The notes below the pieces were generated by a model. It made no database searches. It had not been told where the DNA came from and saw nothing but the letters and a program-made list of their open reading frames with translations. Below, piece by piece: positions 4,527 through 5,754 of a stretch of DNA of 5,754 bases. The DNA is from an uncultured bacterium (GTDB lineage: Bacteria > CALINM01): contig CALINM010000048.1 in NCBI GenBank assembly GCA_938045315.1, positions 1 to 5,754 of the forward strand, given 5' to 3'. Numbering within the stretch: the stretch's first letter is position 1; each line of letters opens with the position of its first letter. The position numbers and the translations under genes are program-made.

Positions 4527-5754
4527 TTACAAAGTTTTTTCTAAAAAATCTTTATTTCTAGCAATATCAAAGAAAATATTAAAAAACTTTTGTAATTTGT
4601 CGAATACTCTTTCTCGTTTTTTCCCTCTCTCGTTGTCTTTTGAAAATCGTGAGATGGGGGGCAAAATTTGAGAAAATTCTACACCTATATCTGTTATAAA
4701 ACTATTACTAAAAGATTTTTCTATAAATTTATAAGTTTCTTGTTGGTTTAACTTTTCTTCTTCAATGATTTTATCCAATTCTTCTTTCATTTTTTTATGT
4801 ACAAACTCTGGCCATTTTTCTTCTATTATTGAGCTGGCATCAAATGATGCAATAAACTCGTTAATAAGTTCTCTTTTGTCTCGGAGTTTAACAGTCGAAT
4901 CAATTATTTTGTTAATTTCAGTAATAATTTCAACATCTTTTATATGTTCGTTTTTATATTTCTGTATAAGTCCCAGGATATAATCGATATTGATTTCTAT
5001 CTGTTTGATGAGCTCTATTTCAAAAACAAGGTCATCATTAATAATTTCTGCTTCTGCTTGCTTTGCTCTAAGAAATTCGTTGTAAAGGTCAATATAAATA
5101 CTAAGATAATCCTGAATCTGTCGCTCGCTTAGAATAATTTGGTCGCCTTGAAATTCGTCAAATGTTGATAGGATATTCTGCATTCGCAAAATCTCTCCAT
5201 ATAATTTGATAAATTTCTTTTTATCTGTCTCACTTTTAAAGTATTGATCAACGGGAAAATTCTCTAATAAGTTATCAACTAGCTCTTTGTATCCCGGTAC
5301 ATATTTTTCTCCATTGTGATAGCCGTTATAGTAATCCTGATATGGTCGCAAAAGCACAATTCCTCTTGCTTCCTTGTTTCCAAAGAGGGCAATGGCGTCG
5401 TTTGTGGCTTTCTCCAGATTGCGAAAACAAACAATATTACCATGAGTTTTTACCTTGTTTAATATACGGTTGGTACGGGAATAGGCTTGCAAAAGTCCGT
5501 GATAACGAAGATTTTTATCCACCCATAACGTGTTAAGTGTAGTGGCATCGAAGCCAGTTAAAAACATATTTACAACGATAAGAATATCTACCTCTCGGTT
5601 TTTCACCCGTTCGCTGAGATCTTTGTAGTAATTCTGGAATTTATCGGAAGAGGTATCAAACGATGTGCCAAACATGGCGTTGTAATCCCTGATGGCACTT
5701 TCCAGAAAATCGCGCGAATTCTGGTCAAGGCCGCTGGTATCTTCAGAGTTTTCG
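4527..5754 (-). CDS. hsdR: Type I restriction enzyme subunit R (HsdR), C-terminal 408 aa, 5' end outside window
   Basis: HsdR is the DNA-translocating and cleaving subunit of a type I restriction-modification complex. The open frame runs past the right edge; the first visible residues are ENSEDTSGLDQNSRDFLESA, so the apparent Met codon at 5675 is internal. The end of the second RecA-like motor domain is visible: motif V (MFLTGFDATTLNTLWVDKNL, about fragment residues 63-82) and motif VI (QAYSRTNR, about 89-96, with the arginine finger). These resemble EcoR124I-type (IC) HsdR proteins. Some 310 mostly helical, Lys/Glu-rich residues follow; this C-terminal region docks on the methylase in EcoR124I. 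The tail is complete, ending at a TAA codon. The nuclease and motifs I-IV, as well as hsdM and hsdS, must lie to the right. Base composition falls sharply toward the 3' end. Confidence 0.95.
   Translation of the reverse strand, partial: ENSEDTSGLDQNSRDFLESAIRDYNAMFGTSFDTSSDKFQNYYKDLSERVKNREVDILIVVNMFLTGFDATTLNTLWVDKNLRYHGLLQAYSRTNRILNKVKTHGNIVCFRNLEKATNDAIALFGNKEARGIVLLRPYQDYYNGYHNGEKYVPGYKELVDNLLENFPVDQYFKSETDKKKFIKLYGEILRMQNILSTFDEFQGDQIILSERQIQDYLSIYIDLYNEFLRAKQAEAEIINDDLVFEIELIKQIEINIDYILGLIQKYKNEHIKDVEIITEINKIIDSTVKLRDKRELINEFIASFDASSIIEEKWPEFVHKKMKEELDKIIEEEKLNQQETYKFIEKSFSNSFITDIGVEFSQILPPISRFSKDNERGKKRERVFDKLQKFFNIFFDIARNKDFLEKTL

Noticed and set aside
4456-4671. Plus-strand frame crossing the gap and the end of hsdR
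   Set aside because: Low-complexity Phe/Lys/Ser-rich translation of AT-rich DNA with no ribosome site; mostly antisense to hsdR.
4527-5675. Reading the hsdR frame as a complete 382-aa protein starting at 5675
   Set aside because: The frame stays open to the right edge with typical HsdR residues (GLDQNSRDFLESAIRDYNAM), and motor motifs I-IV must lie upstream. The gene is cut by the window, not short.

Overview
The window is AT-rich bacterial DNA. It holds most of one long metal-resistance operon, transcribed on the minus strand (right to left), and the 3' end of a type I restriction gene on the same strand. The signs of a bacterium are strong Shine-Dalgarno sites (AAGGAGG type), tightly packed and overlapping genes, and a good sigma-70-type promoter. 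The gene set (Acr3, thioredoxin-dependent ArsC, a CSCS-motif permease with a mini-thioredoxin, a DUF2703 protein) fits an anaerobic, perhaps thermophilic, low-GC lineage such as Clostridia, Deferribacteres or related groups. The sequence alone does not fix the taxon.

Layout in the direction of transcription. (1) 5754-4527: the C-terminal part of HsdR, the motor/nuclease subunit of a type I restriction-modification system; its start lies beyond the right edge. (2) 4526-4299: a 228-base AT-rich gap with a 9-bp inverted repeat just after hsdR, then a promoter (TTGACA, 17 bases, TTTAAT) and two dyads that could bind ArsR. (3) 4298-2085: an ArsP/YraQ-type permease, a 76-aa thioredoxin-like protein, an unrecognised 62-aa protein, ArsR (TTG start) and ArsC. 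(4) 2101-607: the arsenite exporter Acr3 and a cysteine-rich DUF2703 protein. (5) 610-237: two very small proteins of 49 and 53 aa that resemble each other and look like tandem duplicates. (6) 237-1: the N-terminus of a cation diffusion facilitator (CDF) transporter, cut by the left edge.

The genes form one plausible pathway. ArsC reduces arsenate to arsenite with thiol electrons, possibly from the operon's own mini-thioredoxin. Acr3 exports arsenite. The permease may export methylated or other organic arsenicals. ArsR senses arsenite through its ELCVCDL site and should repress the upstream promoter. The CDF protein adds divalent-cation export. DUF2703, the 62-aa protein and the small paralogue pair are the undescribed parts. 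The paralogue pair and the 62-aa protein are the best candidates for new accessory components. There is no sign of a CRISPR array, tRNA, rRNA or intact insertion sequence.
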